This document shows positions 18,002-27,366 of a stretch of DNA of 64,000 bases, piece after piece. The stretch covers positions 1-64,000 of the forward strand of contig NZ_JACVEW010000020.1 in the NCBI RefSeq assembly GCF_017776525.1, in the 5' to 3' direction. Position numbers and translations under genes: made by a program. Each line of letters opens with the position of its first letter. Positions within the stretch are counted from its first letter, which is position 1. Below the pieces are notes generated by a model that was not told the origin of the DNA, searched no databases, and saw only the letters and a program-made list of their open reading frames with translations. This DNA comes from Marinobacterium alkalitolerans. GTDB lineage: Bacteria; Pseudomonadota; Gammaproteobacteria; Pseudomonadales; Balneatricaceae.

Positions 18002-18051
18002 GCACTGCAGTGCGGATATCGACAACCGACCCTGTATAGCTGGCATACAGG
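18002..18051 (+). promoter_or_regulatory. Structured rpsA leader, probable S1 autoregulation region
   Basis: The palindrome GCACTGCAGTGC (18002-18013) and the perfect hairpin CCTGTAT-agctggc-ATACAGG (18031-18051) lie in the leader. The ATG at 18101 has only a weak ribosome site (AGGA, 18088-18091). In E. coli the rpsA leader folds into several hairpins, lacks a strong Shine-Dalgarno sequence and is repressed by S1; the layout here fits that model. Confidence 0.5.
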
Positions 18052-18100
18052 CTGGAAGCTGTCCACTCCTAATCGGGCAGCGACAATATAGGATACTTTC

Positions 18101-19783
18101 ATGAGCGAAAGCTTTGCTGATCTGTTTGAAGAATCCCTCCAAGATATTGCCATGACACCCGGCACCCTGGTGATGGGTGAAGTTGTCGACATCGACAGCG
18201 ACTGGGTTACTGTCAATGCAGGCCTGAAATCAGAAGCGGTTATTCCCCGCGCTCAGTTCCTGAATGACAGCAACGAGCTGGAAATTCAGGTAGGTGATTC
18301 TGTCAAGGTAGCGCTGGAAGCGGTTGAAGACGGTTTCGGTGAAACCCGTCTGTCCCGTGAAAAAGCCAAGCGCGCCGAAGCCTGGGAAGTTCTGCAGAAG
18401 AAATTCGACGCAGAAGAGACCGTCAAAGGCTACATCTCTGGCAAGGTCAAAGGCGGCTTCACTGTCAGCATCAACAACATTCAGGGCTTCCTGCCGGGCT
18501 CCCTGGTTGATGTTCGTCCGGTACGTGACGTTGATCACCTGGAAGGCAAAGAGCTTGAATTCAAACTGATCAAGCTGGATCCGAAGCGCAACAACATCGT
18601 TGTGTCTCGCCGTGCCGTTCTGCAGGAAGCTAACAGCGCTCAGCGTGAAGAGCTGCTGGCTACCCTGGAAGAAGGTCAGATCGTCAAGGGTTACGTCAAG
18701 AACCTGACCAACTACGGTGCGTTCATCGACCTGGGTGGTGTTGACGGCCTGCTGCACATCACTGACATGGCGTGGAAGCGCATCTCTCACCCGAGCGAAA
18801 TGCTGACTCCGGGCGACGAGATCTCTGTCAAGATCATCAAGTTCGACAAGGAAACCAACCGTATCTCCCTCGGCCTGAAACAGCTGAGCGAAGATCCGTG
18901 GGACGACATCAAGGACCGTTACCCGGCCGGCACCAAGGTTGCTGCTCGCGTCACCAACCTGACCGACTACGGCTGCTTCGCGTCTATCGAAGATGGCGTG
19001 GAAGGCCTGGTACACGTTTCCGAAATGTCCTGGACCAACAAGAACATCCACCCGTCCAAGATCGTTCAGATCGGCGACGAGGTAGAAGTGATGATCCTGG
19101 ACGTGGACGAAGAGCGTCGCCGCATCTCCCTGGGTATCAAGCAGTGCACTGCTAACCCCTGGGTTTCCTTCTCCGAGCAGCACGCTGCCGGCGACAAGGT
19201 CAGCGGTACCATCAAGACCATCACCGACTTCGGTATCTTCGTGGGTCTGGACAACGACCTGGACGGCCTGGTTCACATGTCCGACATCGCGTGGGATGCT
19301 GATCCGGAAACCGCTCTGCGTCAGTTCAAGAAAGGCGACGAAGTTGAAGCGGTTATCCTGTCTATCGATGCCGAGAAAGAACGTATCTCCCTGGGCATCA
19401 AGCAGCTGGAAAGCGATCCGTTCGCTGAATACCTGGCCGCTAACGACAAGGGCAGCATCGTAACCGGTACTGTTAAGAGCGTTGAGCCGAAAGCCGCTAT
19501 CGTAGAGCTGGCTGAAGGCATCGAAGCGACTCTGAAGGCATCTGAAATTGCCGCTGAGCGCATCGACGACGCGACTACCGTACTGAGCGTTGGTCAGACT
19601 GTTGAAGCCAAGATCACTGGCGCCGACCGTCGTAACCGCGTCATCAACCTGTCTATCCGCGCGAAAGACCAGGCTGACGAAAAAGCCGCCATGAGCGCGG
19701 TTCGCAACCAGGAAGTTGATGTTCCGGGACCGACCACTATCGGCGATCTGATCAAGCAGCAGATGGCCAACCAGAACAACTGA
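18101..19783 (+). CDS. rpsA: 30S ribosomal protein S1
   Basis: A 560-residue protein with six S1 (OB-fold) repeats; the first two bind the ribosome and the others bind mRNA. Repeat-type motifs [40 protein letters not shown] and [20 protein letters not shown] are clear, and the length is normal. Codon use is strongly biased toward preferred codons, as expected for very high expression. It has its own promoter, a structured leader and a strong terminator. The usual neighbours cmk (upstream) and ihfB (downstream) are absent; the flanking genes are prc with its partner, and the pyruvate carboxylase operon. Confidence 0.98.
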   Translation: MSESFADLFEESLQDIAMTPGTLVMGEVVDIDSDWVTVNAGLKSEAVIPRAQFLNDSNELEIQVGDSVKVALEAVEDGFGETRLSREKAKRAEAWEVLQKKFDAEETVKGYISGKVKGGFTVSINNIQGFLPGSLVDVRPVRDVDHLEGKELEFKLIKLDPKRNNIVVSRRAVLQEANSAQREELLATLEEGQIVKGYVKNLTNYGAFIDLGGVDGLLHITDMAWKRISHPSEMLTPGDEISVKIIKFDKETNRISLGLKQLSEDPWDDIKDRYPAGTKVAARVTNLTDYGCFASIEDGVEGLVHVSEMSWTNKNIHPSKIVQIGDEVEVMILDVDEERRRISLGIKQCTANPWVSFSEQHAAGDKVSGTIKTITDFGIFVGLDNDLDGLVHMSDIAWDADPETALRQFKKGDEVEAVILSIDAEKERISLGIKQLESDPFAEYLAANDKGSIVTGTVKSVEPKAAIVELAEGIEATLKASEIAAERIDDATTVLSVGQTVEAKITGADRRNRVINLSIRAKDQADEKAAMSAVRNQEVDVPGPTTIGDLIKQQMANQNN

Positions 19784-19807
19784 TTTTCCTCTTCAGTTGC
19801 AACTCCA

Positions 19808-19833
19808 GGGGACGCCAAGGCGTCCCCTTTTTT
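19808..19833 (+). terminator. Rho-independent terminator of rpsA
   Basis: GGGGACGCC-aa-GGCGTCCCC is followed by six T, starting 25 bases after the rpsA stop. Confidence 0.95.
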
Positions 19834-19904
19834 GAGCCCGCAGGCTACACAACACAACCGCGCTGAAAAGGCGCGCTGCGTCACACCCGCCCCGCACGCG
19901 ACAC

Positions 19905-19935
19905 AAAAAAAGGCCGCCTGCTTGCACAGGCGACC
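19905..19935 (-). terminator. Terminator of the leftward pyc operon
   Basis: On the minus strand GGTCGCCTG-tgcaag-CAGGCGGCC (one G-T pair) is followed by seven T. It lies about 200 bases past the pycB stop. The gap between the two terminators and pycB (19834-20133) holds no gene. Confidence 0.75.
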
Positions 19936-20082
19936 TCATCCGTCTTTTTTACTGTCAAAGTGTAAGCAGCTGTCTCTAGGCACCTCCCGGCGTCAAGCAC
20001 TACCTCTGTTCTTCAGCCCCTGTTTGGGCCAACGGTTTGAATTGATTAACGTGTTAAAGTTAAACCAGTTATTCTGAAATCG

Positions 20083-20124
20083 AAAATTGATATTGCTTTT
20101 AGCAGGAATAAGCTTTTGCTTATA
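20083..20124. repeat. 42-bp element, copy 1, just past the 3' end of pycB
   Basis: 35 of 42 bases match the element at 23433-23474, in the same orientation. It contains AAAATTGATATT and, 25 bases after its start, the palindrome ATAAGC-tttt-GCTTAT (20108-20123). It begins 51 bases beyond the pycB stop codon and ends 10 bases from it. It may be a second PycR binding site or a leftover of a duplication. Confidence 0.8.
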
Positions 20125-20133
20125 GCAATTTAC

Positions 20134-21933
20134 TCAGCTCTCAATTTCGACCAACACCTCACCCGGCGTCACCCGATCCCCTTTCTCAACGAATACGCCC
20201 AGTACACGACCTCCCACCGGCGCCTGTACTTCAGTCTCCATTTTCATGGCCTCGGTGATCAGGATGGACTGCCCTGCTTCCACCTCATCACCCTCAGTCA
20301 CCAGCACATCCACGATATTGCCCGGCATGCTGGTCGTTACATGACCGGGCGCGCTGGCCTGACGACGCCCTCCGGAGCCACCCTGGTCCACATAGGCATT
20401 CAGGGGCTCGAACAGGACTTCTTCCGGCATGCCATCCAGAGTCAAATACAGGTGGCGCTTGCCGCTTGCCTGGCCACCTACTCCGGTGATAGCCACTTGA
20501 TAGGTTTCACCATGCACGTCAATGTTGAACTCGGTCGCAACACCCTCATCCACCGGTCGACCCGCTTCAGCCACCGGCAGCAGGGGTTCGGGCACAAGCG
20601 TGCCGGCTGCACGCTGTTCAAGGAATTGACGCCCTACATCCTGGAACATGGCAAAGGTGAGGACATCCTCGTCACTGGATGCCAGCTCCCCGATGTCAGC
20701 GCGCAGACGCTCCATTTCAGGTGCCAACTGGTCAGCCGGGCGCCCTTCAATGGCTTGCTCACGGCCGATGGCCTGCGTTCTGAGAGCTGCGTTCACGTCT
20801 GCAGGCGGGTGGCCATAGCCGCCCTGCAGGTAACGTTTAACCTCATTGGTGATGGACTTGTAACGCTCACCGGTCAGCACATTCAATACTGCCTGAGTCC
20901 CTACAATCTGGGAGGTTGGCGTAACCAGCGGTGGATACCCCAGGTCCTTGCGCACCCGCGGAATCTCGTCAAATACTTCTCGAATACGACCCAGCGCATT
21001 CTGCTCTTTCAACTGATTGGCCAGGTTGGACATCATGCCGCCCGGTACCTGGTTGATCTGAACACTCACGTCTTCACGGGTGAACTCGGATTCAAACTGG
21101 TGGTACTTTTTGCGAACCTCGCGGAAGTAGTCCGAGATCTCGTTCAGGAGTTCCAGATCCAGCTCGGTATCCCATTCGGTCCCCTTCAAGGCAGCCACCT
21201 GAGACTCGGTTGCCGGGTGACTGGTGCCCCAGGCAAAAGCGGAAATGGCGGTATCGATATGCTCCGCTCCCGCTTCAATTGCCTTGAGCTGACACTGAGC
21301 AGCCAGCCCTGCTGTGGCATGGGTATGTATAAAGACCGGCAATACCACCGCTTCCTTGATCGCTTTCACCAGATCATAGGTCGCATAGGGCGTCAGCAAC
21401 CCGGCCATGTCCTTGATGGCGATGGAGTCCGCGCCCATCTGGTGCAGCGCCCGCGCCTGCTCAACAAAGGTCTCGATCGTGTGGACAGGACTGGTGGTGT
21501 AACAGATAGTGCCCTGCGCATGCTTGCCCGCTTTCTTGACCGCCCGGATGGCAGTTTCCAGGTTACGCAGGTCATTCAAGGCATCAAAGACACGGAATAC
21601 ATCGATACCGTTTTCGGCCGCCTTGGCGACAAAGGCCTCAACCACATCATCCGCGTAATGGCGATAGCCAAGCAGGTTCTGTCCGCGCAGCAGCATCTGA
21701 AGTCGTGTATTCGGCAGCGCCTTGCGCAGTGCCCGCAGTCGCTCCCAGGGGTCCTCTTTCAGAAAGCGCACACAGGCATCAAAGGTTGCACCGCCCCAGC
21801 ACTCAAGCGACCAGAAGCCTACACGGTCCAGCTTGTCACAGATCGGCAGCATATCTTCGGTACGCATGCGCGTTGCAATCAGTGACTGGTGAGCGTCCCT
21901 CAGAACGACATCGGTAATGTTGATTTTGCTCAT
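20134..21933 (-). CDS. pycB: Pyruvate carboxylase subunit B (carboxyltransferase plus biotin carrier)
   Basis: A 599-residue protein, named oxaloacetate decarboxylase alpha or pyruvate carboxylase subunit B in databases. The carboxyltransferase TIM barrel (about 1-270) begins with the TDVVLRDAHQSL motif. A conserved carboxylase domain follows (to about 480), then a Pro/Ala/Gly hinge, and a C-terminal biotinyl domain with the biotin Lys in EAMKMET. It transfers carboxyl from biotin to pyruvate to make oxaloacetate. The start is ATG 21933, with AGAGGAG just upstream; the longer reading to 21957 lacks a site. It lies 24 bases after pycA. No oadB or oadG sodium-pump subunit is present, which supports anaplerotic pyruvate carboxylase rather than a Na+ pump. 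Confidence 0.92.
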   Translation of the reverse strand: MSKINITDVVLRDAHQSLIATRMRTEDMLPICDKLDRVGFWSLECWGGATFDACVRFLKEDPWERLRALRKALPNTRLQMLLRGQNLLGYRHYADDVVEAFVAKAAENGIDVFRVFDALNDLRNLETAIRAVKKAGKHAQGTICYTTSPVHTIETFVEQARALHQMGADSIAIKDMAGLLTPYATYDLVKAIKEAVVLPVFIHTHATAGLAAQCQLKAIEAGAEHIDTAISAFAWGTSHPATESQVAALKGTEWDTELDLELLNEISDYFREVRKKYHQFESEFTREDVSVQINQVPGGMMSNLANQLKEQNALGRIREVFDEIPRVRKDLGYPPLVTPTSQIVGTQAVLNVLTGERYKSITNEVKRYLQGGYGHPPADVNAALRTQAIGREQAIEGRPADQLAPEMERLRADIGELASSDEDVLTFAMFQDVGRQFLEQRAAGTLVPEPLLPVAEAGRPVDEGVATEFNIDVHGETYQVAITGVGGQASGKRHLYLTLDGMPEEVLFEPLNAYVDQGGSGGRRQASAPGHVTTSMPGNIVDVLVTEGDEVEAGQSILITEAMKMETEVQAPVGGRVLGVFVEKGDRVTPGEVLVEIES

Positions 21934-21957
21934 TTCAATTCTCCTCTTGCCCACCAA

Positions 21958-23373
21958 TCAAAGCCCGGCATAGGCGGCTATCGCAGCCGCAATCGCCAAT
22001 GCAACCTCACTGGGGTCTCGTTTATCCGAATAGTTCAGCAGTTCAGGATGGCTCGGCACGAAACCGGTATTGAATTCACCACTGCGGAAGTCGGGGTTTT
22101 GCAGAATGGCCTGATAGTAGGACGCCGTTGTTTTCACGCCCTGTACGCGCATGTCCGCCAGTGCACGCGCTCCCCGGTCCAGCGCATCCTCCCAGTTCAA
22201 GGCCCACACAACGAGCTTCAGACACATGGAGTCATAGAACGGCGGAATGGTATATCCGGTGTAGATGGCGGTATCCGTTCGTACGCCAGGACCGCCCGGC
22301 GCATAGTATCGAGTGATACGACCAAAGCTCGGCAGGAAGTTGTTCTTGGGGTCTTCTGCGTTGATTCGGAACTGGAGCGCATAGCCTCGATAGCTGATGT
22401 CCTCCTGCCGATAGGTCAGCGGCAGGCCGGCTGCAATGCGGATCTGCTCACGCACGATGTCCACACCCGTGATCTGTTCCGTAATGGTGTGTTCCACCTG
22501 AACGCGAGTGTTCATCTCCATGAAGTAGACTTCATTACCGGTGACCAGAAACTCGACGGTCCCGGCATTTTCATATCCGACGGCTTTGGCTGCACGTACG
22601 GCCAGCTCACCCACGTATTGGCGCTGTTCCGGCGTCAGCTGAGGGCTGGGCGCGATTTCGATCAACTTCTGGTTGCGTCGCTGGATGGAGCAATCGCGCT
22701 CATAGAGATGGATTGCATTCCCTTCGCGATCTGCCAGCACCTGTACCTCAATATGCCTGGGGTCAACGATGCATTTTTCGAGGAATACCTCCGCCGAACC
22801 AAAGGCCTTGGTCGCTTCGGAGATAACGCGTGGATACTGAGATCGCAACTCCTCCGCGCTGTCACAGCGGCGAATACCCCGGCCACCGCCGCCAGAAGTC
22901 GCTTTCAGCATCACGGGGTAGCCGATTTCACTGGCGACACTCAAGGCTTCATCCAGGTCGGCCAGGTTGCCGTCAGAGCCCGGAGTGACCGGCACGCCTG
23001 CCTTGATCATGCTGTCACGCGCCTGGGTCTTGTCACCCATTTTCGCGATCACATAAGCGCTGGGGCCAATAAACGTAATGCCACGCTCGTCACAGATGCG
23101 AGCCAGCTCGCTGTTTTCGGACAGGAAACCGTACCCGGGATGTATGGCGTCACAGCCGGTCTCAACGGCGAGATTGACCAGCCGCCTCGGGTCAAGATAG
23201 CCCGCCAGCGGGTCTTCACCGACACTGTGGGCTTCATCGGCACGCTTGACATGCAGTGCATGCCGGTCCGGTTCGGTATAGATCGCCACCGAGCGAATGT
23301 TCATTTCGGCGCAGGCGCGTACAATACGCACCGCGATTTCGCCCCGATTCGCGATCAGGATTTTTGTAAGCAT
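21958..23373 (-). CDS. pycA: Pyruvate carboxylase subunit A (biotin carboxylase)
   Basis: A 471-residue ATP-grasp biotin carboxylase that uses ATP and bicarbonate to carboxylate the biotin on subunit B. It has the glycine-rich ATP loop in KATSGGGGRGIRRC (about residue 160), EKCIVDPRHIEVQVLAD, and the catalytic EMNTRVQVEH segment (about 290). It is paralogous to AccC but is paired with pycB and divergent from pycR, as in the Pseudomonas pyc locus. The first gene of a two-gene leftward operon; GGGAG precedes the ATG. Confidence 0.93.
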   Translation of the reverse strand: MLTKILIANRGEIAVRIVRACAEMNIRSVAIYTEPDRHALHVKRADEAHSVGEDPLAGYLDPRRLVNLAVETGCDAIHPGYGFLSENSELARICDERGITFIGPSAYVIAKMGDKTQARDSMIKAGVPVTPGSDGNLADLDEALSVASEIGYPVMLKATSGGGGRGIRRCDSAEELRSQYPRVISEATKAFGSAEVFLEKCIVDPRHIEVQVLADREGNAIHLYERDCSIQRRNQKLIEIAPSPQLTPEQRQYVGELAVRAAKAVGYENAGTVEFLVTGNEVYFMEMNTRVQVEHTITEQITGVDIVREQIRIAAGLPLTYRQEDISYRGYALQFRINAEDPKNNFLPSFGRITRYYAPGGPGVRTDTAIYTGYTIPPFYDSMCLKLVVWALNWEDALDRGARALADMRVQGVKTTASYYQAILQNPDFRSGEFNTGFVPSHPELLNYSDKRDPSEVALAIAAAIAAYAGL

Positions 23374-23432
23374 GGACCATCTCCCTGCTGAATAGGTCGT
23401 TACAAAAATCTAATGCACGGCAGGAAGAAGAA

Positions 23433-23474
23433 AAAATTGATATTTTTTCTATCAAGCATAAGCTATTGCTTATA
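23433..23474. repeat. 42-bp element, copy 2, in the pycA/pycR promoter region (LysR operator)
   Basis: It contains the palindrome ATAAGC-tatt-GCTTAT (23458-23473), 6-4-6 in form, 84 bases before pycA and 39 bases before pycR. Geometry and distance match the site in front of sbtA, so it is the likely PycR binding site. The other copy lies at the far end of the operon. Confidence 0.7.
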
Positions 23475-23512
23475 TTTGAAGTTTATTAGCATTTTTTGGG
23501 TGGTGAAATCCT

Positions 23513-24460
23513 ATGCCTTACTCGCTCGCTCGGCTGCTGCCACGCCTGTCTTTTCGGCAGTTACAGGTGTTTCACAGTGTCTATCAGCACTTAAGCTATA
23601 GCCGCGCCGCTGAACAGCTGGGCCTGACTCAACCCGCTGTCAGCTCGCAGATTCGACAGCTTGAACAGGCTCTGGGTCAGCCGGTGTTCGAGTACGTCGG
23701 CAAACAGCTCTATATCACGGCCGCCGGGGAGCGTCTGGAGCAGGTAACGCGCAACATGTTTGCCGACCTGGAGCGACTCCAGATGGAACTGGCCGAGATG
23801 CAGGGGCAGGTGAGGGGTGAGCTGCGACTGGCCGCAGTCAGTACCGCCCAGTACGTCGTGCCCTACCTGTTGAAAGGATTTCTGGAGCAGTACCCCCAGA
23901 TTGATGTTCGCCTTGAGATTGTAAACCGTGCCAGAGCGACACAGCGGCTGACCGAAAACCGGGACGACCTGATCATCATGGGCATGCCACCGGAGTCAGG
24001 GGCCCTGCGCAGCACCCCTTTCCTGAACAATGTGATGGTCCCCGTGGTGAGGACCGACAACCCGCTGCTGCAGCTTGATACGGTCGATCCGCAAACCTTT
24101 CTGGATGCCAACCTGCTGATTCGCGAGCCGGGCTCCGGTACCCGCAAGGCACTGGAACAGTGGTGTCATCAGAAGCGGCTCACCCTCTCGCCCTATATGC
24201 AGATGGGCTCGAACGCTGCCATCAAACACGGTGTACTGGCGGGGCTCGGGGTGGCCGTGCTGCCCAAGCTGAGCATTCAGACCGAACTGCAACTGGGCGA
24301 GCTGGCTTGCCTTGAACTGGAAGGGTTTCCGCTGCTGCGCTCCTGGTGCACGGTACACCCGGCCGCTAAACACCCGACACCGGTCATGCGGGCGTTTCTC
24401 GATTATGTGCAACAGCAGATGGGGCAGCTGGAGACGCTGGTTTACAGTGAAAAAACCTGA
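23513..24460 (+). CDS. pycR: LysR-family regulator of pyruvate carboxylase
   Basis: A 315-residue LysR regulator: the helix-turn-helix is at about 8-66 (SYSRAAEQLGLTQPAVSSQ) and the effector domain carries STAQYVVPYLL near residue 105, the same segment as in the sbtA-linked LysR. Gene order (pycR divergent from pycA-pycB) is that of Pseudomonas aeruginosa, where PycR regulates the carboxylase and affects lipid metabolism and virulence. A palindromic operator lies in the divergent promoter. It is convergent with ycgN, 24 bases away. Confidence 0.88.
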   Translation: MPYSLARLLPRLSFRQLQVFHSVYQHLSYSRAAEQLGLTQPAVSSQIRQLEQALGQPVFEYVGKQLYITAAGERLEQVTRNMFADLERLQMELAEMQGQVRGELRLAAVSTAQYVVPYLLKGFLEQYPQIDVRLEIVNRARATQRLTENRDDLIIMGMPPESGALRSTPFLNNVMVPVVRTDNPLLQLDTVDPQTFLDANLLIREPGSGTRKALEQWCHQKRLTLSPYMQMGSNAAIKHGVLAGLGVAVLPKLSIQTELQLGELACLELEGFPLLRSWCTVHPAAKHPTPVMRAFLDYVQQQMGQLETLVYSEKT

Positions 24461-24484
24461 TGGCGCCCCAGGTTAGAGAGGTGC

Positions 24485-24928
24485 CTAGTCTTCATCGAGA
24501 ATGAAGTCTATCAGCTGATCTTCACTGATTTCGTTATCACGTACTTCATAAACGCTCAGCACTGAAGCATTGGCCTGCTGAACCGAGCTGCGCTCACCGG
24601 TCAGCAGCGGATGCCATTCCGGCAGGTCCTTACCTTCATGAATGAGCCGATAGCTGCAGGTGATCGGCAACCAATCGAAGGTTTCCACGTCTTCCGGCTC
24701 CAGCCGGATACAACTGGGCACGAGCTGGCAGCGGCGCTCATACTCGGTGCACTGGCAACTGTTCATGTCCAGCAGGTGGCAGACAACCGTGGTGTAGAAC
24801 ACCTCCTGGGTGTCTTCGTCTTCTACCTTGTGCAGGCAGCAGAGCGCGCAACCGTCGCACAGGGATTCCCACTCTTCACGGTTCATCTCACGCAGGGTCT
24901 TGCGCCGCCAGAATACTTCCTGAGCCAT
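24485..24928 (-). CDS. ycgN: YcgN family cysteine-cluster protein
   Basis: A 147-residue cytoplasmic protein of the YcgN/UPF0260 family, with YkgJ-type cysteine clusters (LCDGCALCCLHK near residue 29; CHLLDMNSCQC near 55) that probably bind Zn or Fe. Biochemical role unknown. The last gene of the leftward dnaX operon, directly after ycgL as in many gammaproteobacteria. Confidence 0.92.
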   Translation of the reverse strand: MAQEVFWRRKTLREMNREEWESLCDGCALCCLHKVEDEDTQEVFYTTVVCHLLDMNSCQCTEYERRCQLVPSCIRLEPEDVETFDWLPITCSYRLIHEGKDLPEWHPLLTGERSSVQQANASVLSVYEVRDNEISEDQLIDFILDED

Positions 24929-24930
24929 GC

Positions 24931-25221
24931 TTATCGCACCCCGGTTTCAGGGCGATCCTTGAACAGGTCCAGCATGTAATCATCCTTGGGTGGCGGCATC
25001 TGCAGGTAGTACCCCTTGCTGTCGAGATCGTCCAACAACCTGGTCGTACTCTCCACACGGGCCAGCTTGCGCTCGGCCGTTAGCGGCATATCCATCACAT
25101 GCTCGGGGGCACCGAACATTTCGAGCAAGGGTTCGGGAACACGCTCGAGCTGTTCGCGCTTGTCCACGTAGAGGTACATTTCATCCTTCCGCGGACTTCT
25201 GAAAACACTGACTATCTTCAT
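24931..25221 (-). CDS. ycgL: YcgL domain protein
   Basis: A 96-residue protein of the YcgL family (small alpha/beta fold), with the typical N-terminus VSVFRSPRKDEMYLYV and GYYLQMPPP near the C-terminus. Function unknown. It starts three bases after the rnd stop and ends two bases before ycgN; rnd-ycgL-ycgN is a conserved order. Confidence 0.92.
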   Translation of the reverse strand: MKIVSVFRSPRKDEMYLYVDKREQLERVPEPLLEMFGAPEHVMDMPLTAERKLARVESTTRLLDDLDSKGYYLQMPPPKDDYMLDLFKDRPETGVR

Positions 25222-25224
25222 GGT

Positions 25225-26406
25225 TCAACTCTTCTCAAACTGTTGAATCTGCTGCAGCAAGGCATCCCCGACCAGCGACTTTCGCCAACCCGAGAGACTC
25301 GGCGGCAAGTGGTACTGCCCCTGCTCGTCACGGGAGCGAATCAACGCGTCCAGATCTCGCTTGCGCAGCAATACTTCCGGCAGGAGTCCATGCTGTTCGG
25401 CGGCCTTGCGGCCGGTGGCCCGCATCTGCTTCAAGCGCTTGCTCCAGACGTAATGCAACGGCCGCTCAATGGATGCCGGCGGCTGTGCCTGCGCCGATTG
25501 CGGGGCCTGCCTGACCAGCGCCAGAATATCCTGACCATACTCACGGACGATGCGGCCACGCTGGACAATCTTGTCCAGGTGCTGAATGTTTTGCGGCAAG
25601 CGCTCGGCAATATCCAGCAGCACCTGATTACGTAACAGGCGGTTACGCGAAATATCCCGGGCGCGGCAGGTGCGCTCGCGCCAGGCCGCCAGATCACGCA
25701 AGGCTGCCCGCCGGGTATCATCGAAATGCCACGCCTGACTGAAACGCTGGAAGTAGGTTTCGGGATCTGCCTGATCCAGCTCGACCATGTGTCGTCCTAC
25801 CTCTGCACACTCTTCCTCGGCCCAGGCCAGGCGCCCCTTTTCCGCAAGCTCCTGACGCTGCATCAGTGCCAGCGTGGGCAGGTAGGCCACATCCAGCGCG
25901 GCATAGCGCTCCTGCTCCGGCGTCAGGGGGCGCTGCAGCCAGTCTGATGTGGTTTCTTCCTTGTCCAGCTCCACATCCAGCGCATGAGACACCAGACGCC
26001 GCAGGCCCATGCTGAACCCCCAGCCGGCAAAGGCAGCCCCCACCTGAGTGTCATACAGGGGCTCAGGGAGCACACCATAGCTGTGACGGAAGAGTTCCAG
26101 GTCTTCACTGCCCGCGTGCACCACTTTCAGCACGTCCGGTGCCGCCAGAACCTTGCCCAGAGGGGACATATCGGAGACTTCCAGCGGGTCAATCAGATAA
26201 CAGGCCTGATCATCGGCCACCTGTATCAGGCCCGGAATGGGATAGAAGGTTTCGGTACGCATGAACTCGGTGTCCAGCGCCAGCACAGGCTGCGCCAACC
26301 AGCGCTCGGCATGCTCACGGAGGCTTTCATTGTCCCGAATGTGCACCGGGCTGGACGCTGCAGCCTCCAGTCGATGCCAGTCATAACGCTGCAACAGATC
26401 AGTCAT
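25225..26406 (-). CDS. rnd: Ribonuclease D
   Basis: A 393-residue 3'-5' exoribonuclease of the DEDD family that matures tRNA and other stable RNA. Exo I is in [17 protein letters not shown] (about residue 40), exo II in [15 protein letters not shown], exo III in [12 protein letters not shown], and a C-terminal HRDC domain follows. The start at ATG 26406 overlaps recR by eight bases; the longer reading to 26496 runs through recR and is rejected. Confidence 0.93.
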   Translation of the reverse strand: MTDLLQRYDWHRLEAAASSPVHIRDNESLREHAERWLAQPVLALDTEFMRTETFYPIPGLIQVADDQACYLIDPLEVSDMSPLGKVLAAPDVLKVVHAGSEDLELFRHSYGVLPEPLYDTQVGAAFAGWGFSMGLRRLVSHALDVELDKEETTSDWLQRPLTPEQERYAALDVAYLPTLALMQRQELAEKGRLAWAEEECAEVGRHMVELDQADPETYFQRFSQAWHFDDTRRAALRDLAAWRERTCRARDISRNRLLRNQVLLDIAERLPQNIQHLDKIVQRGRIVREYGQDILALVRQAPQSAQAQPPASIERPLHYVWSKRLKQMRATGRKAAEQHGLLPEVLLRKRDLDALIRSRDEQGQYHLPPSLSGWRKSLVGDALLQQIQQFEKS

Positions 26407-27013
26407 CAGCCCCCCGGCGCAACGAGCGACGGCCCGCAAAAGCATGCGCAAGAGTGCCGCCGTCGACGAACTCAAGTTCGCCTCCAACCGGCACACCGTG
26501 TGCGATTCGCGTGATATTCACATCGCTGTCCTCAAGCTGCTCGGCAATATAGTGTGCCGTGGCTTCACCTTCCACGGTCGGGTTGGTCGCCAGAATCAGT
26601 TCCGTAACGTCACCGGCCTCGACCAGGGCAAAAAGCCTGTCGAGCCCCAACTCATCCGGCCCGATACCATCAATGGGCGACAGGTGCCCCTTGAGTACAA
26701 AATACACACCATTGAAGCCACCGGTCTGCTCGACCGCCATCAGGTCAACTGGCGACTCAAGCACACAGACAACGTGGCGATCACGGGTACCATCATCACA
26801 GATGGAGCAAAGTGCCTGTTCGGACAGGTTACGGCACCGCTCGCACTCGCCAATACGCTCGACGGCAGACTCAAGCGACGCTGCCAGTGCGAGTGCACCT
26901 GCACGGTCGCGCTCAAGCAGGTGCAGCGCCATGCGCTGCGCCGACTTGGGCCCCACACCGGGAAGCGCTCTCAGGCTGCTGATCAGCTCTTGCAATAACG
27001 GGCTCAGGCTCAT
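26399..27013 (-). CDS. recR: Recombination mediator RecR
   Basis: A 204-residue protein that works with RecF and RecO to load RecA at gaps. It has an HhH motif ([18 protein letters not shown]), a four-Cys zinc finger ([16 protein letters not shown]) and a Toprim domain ([14 protein letters not shown]). It lies two bases after ybaB, in the usual dnaX-ybaB-recR order. Confidence 0.97.
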   Translation of the reverse strand: MSLSPLLQELISSLRALPGVGPKSAQRMALHLLERDRAGALALAASLESAVERIGECERCRNLSEQALCSICDDGTRDRHVVCVLESPVDLMAVEQTGGFNGVYFVLKGHLSPIDGIGPDELGLDRLFALVEAGDVTELILATNPTVEGEATAHYIAEQLEDSDVNITRIAHGVPVGGELEFVDGGTLAHAFAGRRSLRRGADD

Positions 27014-27015
27014 AA

Positions 27016-27342
27016 TCAGAACGGCATTTTAAAGCCCGGCGGCATGCCCATGCCGCTGGTGATCTTGGACATTTTTTCCTGGGTGTTCTGCTCGACCTTG
27101 CGCACGGCATCGTTGATGGCAGCTGCAATCAGGTCTTCCAGAATTTCCTTGTCTTCTTCCATCAGGCTGGCATCGATTTCAACGCCTTTTACATCGTGAC
27201 GACCGTTCATGGTGATTTTCACCAGCCCGGCACCTGATTCACCGTTGACCTCGGCGCGCTGAATCTCTTCCTGCGCTTTCTGCATATCTTCCTGCATCTT
27301 CTGGGCCTGTTTCATCAGGTTCCCCATTCCACCCTTCATCAT
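27016..27342 (-). CDS. ybaB: YbaB/EbfC nucleoid-associated protein
   Basis: A 108-residue DNA-binding protein of the YbaB/EbfC family, with an N-terminal helical part ([20 protein letters not shown]) and a Met-rich C-terminus. It forms dimers that bind DNA. It is encoded 24 bases after dnaX and two before recR, a highly conserved arrangement. Confidence 0.95.
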   Translation of the reverse strand: MMKGGMGNLMKQAQKMQEDMQKAQEEIQRAEVNGESGAGLVKITMNGRHDVKGVEIDASLMEEDKEILEDLIAAAINDAVRKVEQNTQEKMSKITSGMGMPPGFKMPF

Positions 27343-27366
27343 GGTGTATACCTCCAGACAATTAAA

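Noticed and set aside
20134..23373. Sodium-pumping oxaloacetate decarboxylase
   Set aside because: No oadB or oadG subunit is present, while the biotin carboxylase partner and pycR point to pyruvate carboxylase.
20116..23391. Two long plus-strand ORFs (589 and 500 codons) opposite pycB and pycA
   Set aside because: They are antisense shadows made by codon bias of the real genes; their translations lack any family character while the minus strand encodes complete carboxylase subunits.
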